Translations under genes and position numbers: made by a program
NCBI RefSeq assembly: GCF_007993065.1
Contig: NZ_VOPL01000001.1
Location: 372,001 to 436,000 of the forward strand
Length of the DNA: 64,000 bases
Reading direction: 5' to 3'
Source: Paracoccus aurantiacus
GTDB lineage: Bacteria > Pseudomonadota > Alphaproteobacteria > Rhodobacterales > Rhodobacteraceae
In this document: positions 7,970 through 15,256 of the stretch, one piece after another
Layout of the letters: each line of letters starts with the position of its first letter
How positions within the stretch are numbered: the stretch's first letter is position 1
The notes under the pieces: generated by a model
The model's input: the letters and a program-made list of their open reading frames with translations, nothing else
Databases searched by the model: none
Told to the model about the DNA's origin: nothing

Positions 7970-10383
7970 ATGCCCCTCCGCCCGAGCGAGACCGCACGGG
8001 CGATGTCTGCCGCGACCTGCGTGCGGGACTGCCGGAAGCTCTCGGCGTCACGCGCCATGATCGTGACGTTGACCCCGCCACCCGCGCCGTAGCTCTGCGC
8101 CTCTCGCCGCGACAGCACCCGCTCGCCGCGCTGTAGGATCGCAGGCACCTCGTCATGGCGCAGCCCCGCCATGCCGCCTGAATGCATTCGCGGGGCAGCG
8201 GCGAAGGCCATGGCCGGGACCATCCGAGAGGGCCCAGCCGATCCCACCATCCCGCCCGCATGCAGGACGTTGGCGAAGATGCCGCCCGCCCCGGAGAACA
8301 CGCCGGAGAGCGCGTTTGCGATCGGCCCCAGGATGAACCGCCGCGCGGCCAGCTGGGCGAGATCGGCCAGCAGCGAGGTGACGAGATCGCGGAAGTTCAG
8401 CTTGCCGGTCCGCACGAACTCGCCGACAGCGTTCTCGGCGGACTGGAAGGCGCCGACGAGGCTCTGGCCGATGTCGCCGCCGATCTCGCGGGCCTTGCTG
8501 GCGTAGTCGGAGAGCGCGGCGGTGACCGCCCGCCAGCCGGTGACGGCAGCCTCGGTCGCGGGCTCCGCGGCAGCGGCGGCGGCTCCGGCCGCCGCACCAG
8601 CACCTGTGGCGGCGCGTCCGGCTTCACCAAGCGCCGTCTCCAGCCGTTCGGCCGCGCCGGTGGCCTCGGTCAGCCCATCGGCACTGGCCTCGTCGGTGCC
8701 GCGCACGGCATCGCGCAGCGCCTGCCAGCTTTCGAGAGGCGCGCGAGCGCCCTCGGCCAGATCACGGGCCGCGCCGCGATAAAGGTTCGCAGACTCGAGC
8801 GCCCTGTTCACCGCCTCGGTCAGACCGAGATCAGGCGCGGAGAGCGGGTTGTCCTCGAAGGCCCGGTCGAACGCCGCCTGCGCCGCTGTCGTGGCGGCAC
8901 TGGCCGCACCCTCGAAGCGGTTCTCGATCTCGCCGAGGTCGAGGTCCGGCACCAGCGAGATGCGGCGCTCGGACCCGAGCGCTTCCAGCCCCTGGTTGAT
9001 GCCCCCGATGAAGCCGTTGATGCGGGAGACCACGCCGTTCAGCATCGCCTCGACGCCGTCGACCAGGCTGTTCGCGGCCTGGAACGCCAGATCGCCGATG
9101 GCGGAGGGCAGCAAGCCCCAGATCGCCTTGATCGCCTCGTAGGCTCCCTCAAAGGTGTTCGCGGCGCTGTTCCCGAAACCGACGACGCTCTCGATGGCGC
9201 TCTGCATGCCCGATGCTGCGTCCGCCTTCAGGTCGAAGAACATCGCCGTCGCGGCCGCGCCAGCCGCAGCTGCGCCCATCCTGATCCGCTCCCAGACCTC
9301 GACCGCGAGGTCCTTCAGGAGCGACAGTGCCTCGCCGAAGCCGCCCGCCCCGGACACGAGGCGGGTGAACTGGTAGACGAGTTCGCCCGCGCCGACGATC
9401 AGCGCCCCGATGCCGGTACGGATCAGCGCGCCCCGCAGCAGAACAAGCGCGGTGGATAGGCCGCGTACGGAGAGCGCTGCCGCGGCCATGCCAGCGACCC
9501 AGCGTCCCGCGAGGAAGGCGGCGAAGGTGGCAGCGTAGGTCGTCAGGCGGCCGATGTTGTCGAAGAGACCACGTATCGCGATGCCAAGCGGACCGGTGCG
9601 GCTGGCGACCGCCGCCATGGCGTTGGCGACCGCTTCCAGCGCGGGGGCTGCAGCGACCGCCAGCTGGTTCGATAGCCCGCGCCAGATCAGCCCGAGCCGG
9701 GAAATGGCATCGTTCGTGCGCTCGATCTGGTCGGCGTCCTGCTCCGATACGACGACGCCGAAGGCGAGGACATCCTCCGTCGCCTGGCGCAGCGTCGCCG
9801 TGTCGATCCGCGACATGGCGATGGAGCCTTCCTCGCCGAAGAGCTGACCCGCGACCGCCGCGCGTTCGGCGGCAGGCACGAAGCTCTCGATGGCGGCGTT
9901 GATGGCACCCACACGCTGGTCCAGCGGCAGCGCGATCAGGTCGGTGGCGGAAAGGCCAAGCCGGTCGAGCGCGTCGGCGGCAGGGCCGGTCCCGGCCGCC
10001 GCCTGGCTGAGACGGCGCGTCAGATCCTTGGTGGCCTGCTCGATGCCGGACATCGAGACGCCCGCCAGCTCGCCCACCCGCTCGAGCGTCTGGATCGAGG
10101 CGACGGTCGTGCCCAGCGACTGCGCCAGCTTGGCCTGCGCATCCACCGTCTGAAGCCCAGAGCGGACCATGGCCACGCCAGCGGCGGCTGCGGCGGCAAC
10201 CGCCGCTGCGGCGGCCACGCGCACCCGTCGCGAGAAGGCTGCGAGCCGGGCGTTGGCCGCTTCCATCTCCCGGCTGAGCCGTCCGAAGCCGCGCGCGCCA
10301 GCCTCGCCCACGCCTTCCAGTTCGGCGCGCACCTGCCGTCCGCCCACGGCGGCGAGGCGGACGCTAACTCGTTTTTCCGCCAT
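7966..10383 (-). CDS. Tail tape measure protein
   Basis: An 805-residue protein whose length sets the tail length. The N-terminal region is an Ala-rich coiled coil (FSRRVRVAAAAAVAAAAAAG) preceded by EGVGEAGARGFGRLS, and residues 330-500 contain several hydrophobic helices (GIGALIVGAGELVYQF and similar). A second Ala-rich stretch lies near residues 590-610. The C-terminal 120 residues (GKLNFRDLVTSLLADLAQLAARRFILGPI) match the usual end of lambda-H/GTA-type tape measures. The start lies 20 bases inside the frameshifted chaperone gene, the standard arrangement. About 2.4 kb predicts a tail of roughly 120 nm by the usual 1.5 angstrom per residue rule. Confidence 0.9.
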   Translation of the reverse strand: MAEKRVSVRLAAVGGRQVRAELEGVGEAGARGFGRLSREMEAANARLAAFSRRVRVAAAAAVAAAAAAGVAMVRSGLQTVDAQAKLAQSLGTTVASIQTLERVGELAGVSMSGIEQATKDLTRRLSQAAAGTGPAADALDRLGLSATDLIALPLDQRVGAINAAIESFVPAAERAAVAGQLFGEEGSIAMSRIDTATLRQATEDVLAFGVVVSEQDADQIERTNDAISRLGLIWRGLSNQLAVAAAPALEAVANAMAAVASRTGPLGIAIRGLFDNIGRLTTYAATFAAFLAGRWVAGMAAAALSVRGLSTALVLLRGALIRTGIGALIVGAGELVYQFTRLVSGAGGFGEALSLLKDLAVEVWERIRMGAAAAGAAATAMFFDLKADAASGMQSAIESVVGFGNSAANTFEGAYEAIKAIWGLLPSAIGDLAFQAANSLVDGVEAMLNGVVSRINGFIGGINQGLEALGSERRISLVPDLDLGEIENRFEGAASAATTAAQAAFDRAFEDNPLSAPDLGLTEAVNRALESANLYRGAARDLAEGARAPLESWQALRDAVRGTDEASADGLTEATGAAERLETALGEAGRAATGAGAAAGAAAAAAEPATEAAVTGWRAVTAALSDYASKAREIGGDIGQSLVGAFQSAENAVGEFVRTGKLNFRDLVTSLLADLAQLAARRFILGPIANALSGVFSGAGGIFANVLHAGGMVGSAGPSRMVPAMAFAAAPRMHSGGMAGLRHDEVPAILQRGERVLSRREAQSYGAGGGVNVTIMARDAESFRQSRTQVAADIARAVSLGRRGM

Positions 10384-11058
10384 GGGAGTGATCCATCTGT
10401 TCGTTGAGTTTGGCGACCATCACCGCTTCGATGACGGGCAATAGTTCGGCCATGGCGATCGGCGGCACGCCGAGGGCGTCACCGAGCGCCAGCGCGGCGG
10501 ACATGTCCCAGCCGATCACTATGCCGGGCAGGACACGCAGCTGGCCGCCGAGACGACCGACCAGGTCCCAAACCTGCCAGCCCTCCGGCGTTTCCGGACG
10601 GTTCAGCCGCGCCGGGCAGTCCGGGCAGGCTTGCGCGCTGGCTCCGCAGGGTTCGCAACCCTCGCAGTATCGCTCGCCCCCGCCGAAGGACCATTCGGCG
10701 AGAGCGCGGAGCCGTTTTTTTCCTGTTCCAGCTGCAGGCCCTTGGAGACGTAGGTCAGCTGGAAGGCCTCGAAGATCGGCCAGACGTCGAGCAGTGCGTC
10801 GATGGCCTCCGAGCTCGGATCGATGGGATTGTCCTCCGCATCGCCGATGCCTTCCCAGACGAGCACCGCCCGCCGCGCCAGCGCCTTGGCGAAGGCGACG
10901 GCGCGCTCCTCATCAGAGGCCTCCTCGGGAACGGCCTCGACGGCCGGGTCGCTGCGTGTCGCCACCATCAGCGCGGTGGTCAGCGGGCGCAGCTGCACCC
11001 GCACGCCGGGTGCCAGGTCATGCCAGCGCGGGGCATTGGTCAGGTCGAGCGTCAGCAT
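10364..11058 (-). CDS. Tail assembly chaperone GT fusion made by -1 ribosomal frameshift
   Basis: The upstream chaperone frame (from 11058) meets A AAA AAC at 10720-10714. Slipping back one base there continues into an open -1 frame that runs 116 codons to a TAG at 10366-10364, giving a 231-residue fusion. The extension begins RLRALAEWSFGGGERYCEGC and carries four cysteines (YCEGCEPC ... CPDC) that could bind zinc, then a helical region ending KLNEQMDHSHGGKTS. The extension has no start codon of its own near its 5' end, and it ends 20 bases into the tape-measure gene, exactly as gpGT does in lambda-like phages. GT is known to recruit the tape measure during tail assembly. Confidence 0.85.
10603..11058 (-). 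CDS. Tail assembly chaperone (gpG-like)
   Basis: A 151-residue protein encoded just after the tail tube and just before the tape measure, the fixed place of the G-type chaperone. It begins MLTLDLTNAPRWHDLAPGV and has an acidic helical middle (AVEAVPEEASDEERAVAFAKAL). The ATG overlaps the tail-tube stop (TGATG). Residues after about 115 come after the slippery site and are basic and low in complexity (NPAEPARKPARTARRG), consistent with a default product that only needs the N-terminal domain. No clear sequence family is claimed; the call rests on position, length and the frameshift site. Confidence 0.75.
   Translation of the reverse strand: MLTLDLTNAPRWHDLAPGVRVQLRPLTTALMVATRSDPAVEAVPEEASDEERAVAFAKALARRAVLVWEGIGDAEDNPIDPSSEAIDALLDVWPIFEAFQLTYVSKGLQLEQEKNGSALSPNGPSAGASDTARVANPAEPARKPARTARRG
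10671..10720 (-). promoter_or_regulatory. Programmed -1 frameshift signal: slippery heptamer plus hairpin
   Basis: Slippery heptamer A AAA AAC at 10720-10714 is in the right register of the upstream gene (codons GAA AAA AAC). Seven bases later a GC-rich hairpin begins: CGCTC (10706-10702) pairs with GAGCG (10675-10671) and GCCGAA (10699-10694) with TTCGGC (10687-10682). Heptamer, 5-9 base spacer and hairpin are the classic three parts. Confidence 0.82.
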
Positions 11059-11999
11059 CAGTAGGTCTCCACATCGTTCACGAGGGTTGCGGTGCACATC
11101 CGGCCGACCACGCTGTCGCGCGCCGCTTGCCAGTCGAAGGTCGCCTGCACGCCCTGCGGCCCGGAAATCTCGATCCGGGGGCGCGGCAGGTAGACGGCAT
11201 GCACGGTGAAGGTGAAGCTCTCGCCCGAGGGCAGGACGTAGGCGAATTCCATCTCGCAGGCCTCGCCGTTGATGGCCTGCGTCACCAGCGTCTGGTCGGC
11301 GAAGCGCACCTCGATCCGGCCGGTGAGCGCCGCGATGGACGGGTCGGCCCCGTCGATGCGGCCGTCCGAGCGGATCGTCTCGATCCGGTCTAGATTGTTG
11401 GCATAGGTGATCTCGGCCGAGACCACATTGCCGAGGGCGGTGCCGTTGCGGGTGATCGCGCCGTTGAAGTGCCCGAAGCGCTTCAATTCCAGTGCCGCCG
11501 GTGTGCCTGCGCTGGTCGTCGTCCCTACCGTCTCGCCCTGCGCAACCAGCCGCGCCGTCGCCGTCAGCAGGCCAGACCGCTGCATCTGCCAGGTAATCTG
11601 GTCGAGCACGCAGCCGGAATACATCGCGTAGCGCGGCACCTCCGGCATGCCGGTCTCGATCGACATGCTGGGCAACGTCCAGGACCCGGACTGGAACTCG
11701 TGGGTGTACGGGGCCTCCACGCCCGTGGTCGTCGGCGTGCCGAATGCCGCCTTCAGCCAGAAGCCGAAGGCCTCGGCGTCGAGCGGCACGACAACGTCGC
11801 CATCAGCCGTCACCGCATCCTTGATCGGCGCCAGCGGATCGCGGCCGTACCCCAGCAGCTCCGAGTTCAGCAGCGGTTGCTCCGCGCCGAGCGTCGTGCT
11901 GGCGAAGGGCATGCGGGTGAAGCCGCTGGCGGGCGGCGTTCCATAGGTCGTCTCGAACGCAAGCGCCATCAGCGCCCGCGCCCCCTGGGCTCGTGCCAT
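11058..11999 (-). CDS. Phage major tail tube protein
   Basis: A 313-residue protein with the N-terminal ALAFETTYGTPPASGF and the internal pattern PDR(I)ETIRSDGRIDGADPS typical of siphophage tail tube proteins of the rhodobacterial type (phage tail tube protein family). It forms the stacked rings of the tail. It lies between the terminator-type protein and the chaperone pair, with a one-base overlap to the chaperone start. The length is usual and the frame intact. The gene is separated from the head genes by the arsR-CDF insertion. Confidence 0.82.
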   Translation of the reverse strand: MARAQGARALMALAFETTYGTPPASGFTRMPFASTTLGAEQPLLNSELLGYGRDPLAPIKDAVTADGDVVVPLDAEAFGFWLKAAFGTPTTTGVEAPYTHEFQSGSWTLPSMSIETGMPEVPRYAMYSGCVLDQITWQMQRSGLLTATARLVAQGETVGTTTSAGTPAALELKRFGHFNGAITRNGTALGNVVSAEITYANNLDRIETIRSDGRIDGADPSIAALTGRIEVRFADQTLVTQAINGEACEMEFAYVLPSGESFTFTVHAVYLPRPRIEISGPQGVQATFDWQAARDSVVGRMCTATLVNDVETY

Positions 12000-12023
12000 G
12001 GTGTTCTCCTCGGGTTGTCGGGA

Positions 12024-12443
12024 TCAGGCCAGCGGATCGGCCGTGGAATAGTGCAGGACCACCGGGATCACGGCGGCCTTCAGGCTGGCCGCGCCCTCTA
12101 CGGCCAAGTCCACCGGCCGCGGCGCTTCCGCTTCGACCCAGTCGCAGAGCCCGCCAAGCGTCCGGTCGGCGGAGAGCGCAGCCCCGATGCTGGCACAGAG
12201 CGTGTCGAAGGCGGCGTCACGGGCGGCGCCCTGCACGACCGCCTCGATCTCGGCGCGGTGCTGGTAGTGATACCGCAGGGGCGACAACGTCACCTCCGGC
12301 TCCCCCGGCTCGCCGTCGCGCAGGATCAGCAGGCCCTCGGCCGGGACACGCTCGGGCAGCACCTCGCCGCGCAGCGCGGTCGCGGGCAGCGCCGAGAGCC
12401 GCGCGTGCAGCGCGGCGAGGATGGTTTCACGAGGGCTGGGCAT
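12024..12443 (-). CDS. Phage tail terminator / minor tail protein (gpU-like)
   Basis: A 139-residue protein beginning PSPRETILAALHARLSAL and ending AAVIPVVLHYSTADPLA. Length, the N-terminal helix, and the beta-rich LSPLRYHYQHRAEIEAVV segment fit tail-terminator proteins that cap the tube and join it to the head. It should follow the DUF6441 gene directly; instead, 1.45 kb of arsR-CDF DNA lies upstream of its start. Transcription from the arsR promoter would run into this gene, as no T-tract hairpin terminator is evident between 12444 and 12551. Confidence 0.7.
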   Translation of the reverse strand: MPSPRETILAALHARLSALPATALRGEVLPERVPAEGLLILRDGEPGEPEVTLSPLRYHYQHRAEIEAVVQGAARDAAFDTLCASIGAALSADRTLGGLCDWVEAEAPRPVDLAVEGAASLKAAVIPVVLHYSTADPLA

Positions 12444-12551
12444 GGAGATGGACCACGATTGGCGACTGCGGAAAGAATACGCCTCAAGCCCAGTCGGACC
12501 AATGCAGCAGCATTCACGGACGGCGCCAATGTGCTAAGGTCGTGACGCGGG

Positions 12552-12920
12552 TCAGCGGTGGAACTCATCCTCGTCAGGCTCATAATTGCGACAAGCTTCG
12601 ACGCCTGTAGCCACCGCGTCGAGCAGAGCCTCCACATCGTGCAGAAGATCCGCAATCCGGGGGCTGCTAATCCGATAGCGCACGAAACGACCATCGCGCA
12701 TGCTGGTTACGAGGCCACACTCCGACAGACATCGAAGGTGGTTCGAGACGTTGGGTTGTGTCAGGGCCGTGCGCCCGACGATCTCGTGAACGACCAGCGG
12801 CCCGGCGCACAGAGCATCCAGGATCGCCAACCGGCTCTGGTCCGCGAGGCCGCGAAAGAACTTCGCCCGCCGCTCGGTGGCCGTCGCGACGGCATTGCGG
12901 TCCGCGGCGATTTGTTCCAT
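12552..12920 (-). CDS. ArsR/SmtB-family metal-responsive repressor
   Basis: A 122-residue winged-helix protein. The core FFRGLADQSRLAILDALCAGP ... VVHEIVGRTALTQPNVSNHLRCLSECGLV ... GRFVRYRIS (read in parts) is the ArsR helix-turn-helix and wing. Cysteines occur at the end of helix 3 (ALCAGP), near the recognition helix (LRCLSECG) and in the C-terminal helix (GVEACRNYEPDEDEFHR), plausible ligands for Cd, Zn or Pb as in CmtR/CadC-like sensors. It is divergent from the exporter at 12974, with a palindromic operator between. It sits within the phage tail operon but belongs to the metal module. Which metal it senses cannot be told from sequence. Confidence 0.88.
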   Translation of the reverse strand: MEQIAADRNAVATATERRAKFFRGLADQSRLAILDALCAGPLVVHEIVGRTALTQPNVSNHLRCLSECGLVTSMRDGRFVRYRISSPRIADLLHDVEALLDAVATGVEACRNYEPDEDEFHR

Positions 12921-12932
12921 ATCATTCTCCGC

Positions 12933-12951
12933 TGATGTGTTTCGCACATCA
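12933..12951. promoter_or_regulatory. Palindromic operator between arsR and the metal exporter
   Basis: A perfect inverted repeat, TGATGTG (12933-12939) and CACATCA (12945-12951) with a five-base centre, lies in the 53-base gap between the divergent arsR and CDF genes. Size, symmetry and position fit an ArsR-family binding site that would shut off both promoters. Confidence 0.7.
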
Positions 12952-12973
12952 AGATAGCAGGACCAATGCAAGC

Positions 12974-13828
12974 ATGGCCAATGCCCAAGGCGCCGAACCG
13001 ACCGCAGATGTCGCATCTTTCCGCTACCGCGTCTCCGGAATGGATTGCGCCAAGGATGCCGCCCAGATCGAGCGGGCCGCGCAGTCGGCGGGCGTGGCGC
13101 CGGAGGCAGTAAAGGTCTCCTCCGCCACCCACATCTTGACGTTGAACGTCCCCGAAGCGCGGCTGTCCGAGATCGAACGGGCCGTGGCCGCGACCGGCTA
13201 CGGGTTCGATCGCATCGAAGCGGGCGACGACGAAGCGCAGGAGGGCGCAGCTTACCAAGACCCGGCCTATCGGCGCGCGCTCTGGATCGTGGTAATTCTC
13301 AACGTCGGGTATGGCATTGCGGAGATGATCGGCGGCTTCATTTCCGGATCGCAGGCCGTGAAGGCCGACGCGCTCGATTTCATTGGCGACGGCCTCATCA
13401 CCTTTCTGGGCCTTCTGGCAATCGGTTGGAGCATTGTCTGGCGGGCGCGATCCGCCCTGATCCAAGGCATCTTCCTTGGCGTTCTGGGCCTTGGGGTTCT
13501 TGGGACGACGATCTGGCGCGCCTTTACCCAGACGACGCCGGACGCCGGTCTCATGGGGCTATTCGGTCTCATCGCTCTCGTGGTCAACGTCCTCGCGGTC
13601 CTGCCGCTGCTGCGGTTTCGCAAGGGTGACGCGAACATGCGGGCCGTCTGGCTCTTTTCGCGCAACGACGCGATCGGCAATGCGGCCGTGGTTGTGGCCG
13701 CGGCCCTCGTCGCGTGGCTGGGCAGCGCATGGCCCGACCTGATCGTCGCGTTCGGGATTGCGGGACTATTCCTGCATTCGTCCTGGTCGATTATCCGCGA
13801 CGCGCGGGCTGATCTGAAGACAACTTGA
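12974..13828 (+). CDS. HMA-fused cation diffusion facilitator (Zn/Cd/Co-type efflux)
   Basis: A 284-residue inner-membrane antiporter. Residues 12-80 form a heavy-metal-associated domain whose binding loop is GMDCAKDA, with only one of the usual two cysteines. The CDF membrane domain follows with about six helices; the metal site is seen in SQAVKADALDFIGD (DxxxD in helix 2) and SRNDAIGNAAV (helix 5). The C-terminus ends soon after helix 6, without the large cytoplasmic domain of CzcD, so the N-terminal HMA may replace it. The start was set at MANAQG, which leaves room for the operator. A role in metal export under the divergent ArsR repressor is inferred from family and layout. Confidence 0.85.
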   Translation: MANAQGAEPTADVASFRYRVSGMDCAKDAAQIERAAQSAGVAPEAVKVSSATHILTLNVPEARLSEIERAVAATGYGFDRIEAGDDEAQEGAAYQDPAYRRALWIVVILNVGYGIAEMIGGFISGSQAVKADALDFIGDGLITFLGLLAIGWSIVWRARSALIQGIFLGVLGLGVLGTTIWRAFTQTTPDAGLMGLFGLIALVVNVLAVLPLLRFRKGDANMRAVWLFSRNDAIGNAAVVVAAALVAWLGSAWPDLIVAFGIAGLFLHSSWSIIRDARADLKTT

Positions 13829-13897
13829 TGCTATCAGTTCGAAGCGGCCATCGCGGACATCGTCGAATAAGCGCAAGGCCCGCCACAGCAGTCATCT

Positions 13898-14536
13898 TCA
13901 GAACCTCTGCTCCACCCAGCTCGCCACGATCAGCCCCGGCACACCGTCCACTGCGCGCTCCGCATCCCGCGCCAGGTCCAGCCGCTTCGGCAGCTTCACC
14001 TGCGGCACCAGCAGGAAGATCGGCGCGGTGACCTTGCCGCGGCCGGTCTTCGACCGCGACACGACCGCTTGACCCTTCGTATTCAACCGTCCTTCCGCCA
14101 CCAGCAAGCTCGGGCCCGTGCGGCGATAGACGAAGCGCAGGCGCAGCCCGCGCCGTCGTTCCCATTCGCCGGGCGTGATGCGGCCGCCGCGCAGGGATTT
14201 GCCAGCAGCTGGCAGCGGGATCGCCAGCCAGAACCCGTCTTTCGAGCGGATCAGCGGGCCGGTGTCATGCGCGCCGACGATGACCGGCGCTTTCGACCAG
14301 ACCAGCGCCGCGGCGTCGAGGCTCTCGCCCGACCTCGGGAAGTTCTGGCTGCGGATCGAGTTGGCGAGCCGGGGGCCGAGCCCCGCGCCGGTGATCTGCA
14401 ACCGCCAGGCCGACTTCAGCCCGGACCCGGCCTCGCGCATGGCGGCCGTCACCGCGCGTTCGCCCGCCGCGACCTCGGCCGCCATCATCGCGACGATGTC
14501 GGGATCGATGTCGAGCTTCAGCTTCATCACGGTCAC
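13898..14536 (-). CDS. DUF6441 phage head-tail/tail completion protein
   Basis: A 212-residue protein recognised as the DUF6441 family by its N-terminal KLDIDPDIVAMMAAEV, AMREAGSGLKSAWR, and the central DTGPLIRSKDGFWLAIP ... WERRRGLRLRFVYRRTGPSLLV. It takes the place of the HK97-gp10/lambda-Z-type neck protein between the head-tail joiner and the terminator. Its start overlaps the upstream stop by four bases. Its stop at 13898 is followed not by the next phage gene but by the metal-resistance insertion. Confidence 0.75.
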   Translation of the reverse strand: MTVMKLKLDIDPDIVAMMAAEVAAGERAVTAAMREAGSGLKSAWRLQITGAGLGPRLANSIRSQNFPRSGESLDAAALVWSKAPVIVGAHDTGPLIRSKDGFWLAIPLPAAGKSLRGGRITPGEWERRRGLRLRFVYRRTGPSLLVAEGRLNTKGQAVVSRSKTGRGKVTAPIFLLVPQVKLPKRLDLARDAERAVDGVPGLIVASWVEQRF

Positions 14537-14844
14537 GCCGGGCGCAGATCGACGGTCCAGACCAGCCGCTCGCGGTCGCGGACGGGCTCGCCCTGGATGA
14601 GGAAGGCGTCGCCGTCGATCTCGATGCGGTCACCGGGGCGCGGGTTCGCCACCTCGGCCACGCGCAGATCGATCCGCGTGGTCTCGGACCAGAGTCGCGC
14701 ATCGCCGAAGTCGGTGGTCGCGTCCGCATGCCGGGCGACGGCGCGCACCAGCACGGGCGCGCCGCCGTCGGCGATGTAGACCGCGTCCCGACCGACGTTC
14801 GGATCGGCGAAGAGCGCGCCCACGGCGGCGGCAAACGCGCTCAT
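14533..14844 (-). CDS. Phage head-tail joining protein
   Basis: A 103-residue protein of the small head-tail connector kind (lambda FII/Gifsy-2 like). It starts SAFAAAVGALFADPNVGRDAVY and holds the typical beta-rich end GDRIEIDGDAFLIQGEPVRDRERLVWTVDL. It overlaps both the DUF2190 gene and the DUF6441 gene by four bases, so the block is translationally coupled. The function is inferred from the family pattern and the position after the capsid decoration protein. Confidence 0.72.
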   Translation of the reverse strand: MSAFAAAVGALFADPNVGRDAVYIADGGAPVLVRAVARHADATTDFGDARLWSETTRIDLRVAEVANPRPGDRIEIDGDAFLIQGEPVRDRERLVWTVDLRPA

Positions 14845-15179
14845 AAGAACGCCGCGTTCAGGCGGACCCGGCCGATGGTGTCACCCGCGCCGCTCGCCAC
14901 CGCCTCGATGGCCACGCCGATGAGGGTGTTGTCGGTGGCCACGGTTGTGCAGCGCTTGTTGGTGTCGTCCCAGTAGACCTTGGCGCCGACGGTCCAGGCC
15001 TGAGAGCCGACCTTGGTGATGTCGAACACGCCGACGAGCGCGGTCTCGACGGGCTCGGCGAGGGCGGCGGCGCCAGCGGCGATTCCGAAGATGGAGCCGA
15101 CGAGCAGGCCATCGCCGGAAGCGACGGCATAGGGCGCTGTCAGGGTGATGGTGTTGCCGGGCTGGACGTAGTTTTTCAT
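14841..15179 (-). CDS. DUF2190 capsid decoration protein
   Basis: A 112-residue protein with the DUF2190 signature MKNYVQPGNTITLTAPYAV, GLLVGSIFGIAAGAA, ETALVGVFDITK and VYWDDTNKRCTTVATDN. Such proteins decorate or stabilise the capsid and lie directly after the major capsid gene. The family length is normal. It is preceded by a 77-base gap containing a plain ribosome site. Confidence 0.82.
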   Translation of the reverse strand: MKNYVQPGNTITLTAPYAVASGDGLLVGSIFGIAAGAAALAEPVETALVGVFDITKVGSQAWTVGAKVYWDDTNKRCTTVATDNTLIGVAIEAVASGAGDTIGRVRLNAAFL

Positions 15180-15256
15180 GGGGGTGATCCTCGTGGAAAG
15201 ACGAAGGGCGGCCCGATTGGACCGCCCGTGTGTCAGGGTTCAGCATGGGGTGCGGT

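Noticed and set aside
8182..9459. 425-codon plus-strand frame
   Set aside because: Antisense to the tape measure; no motif; Arg/Gly/His-rich shadow.
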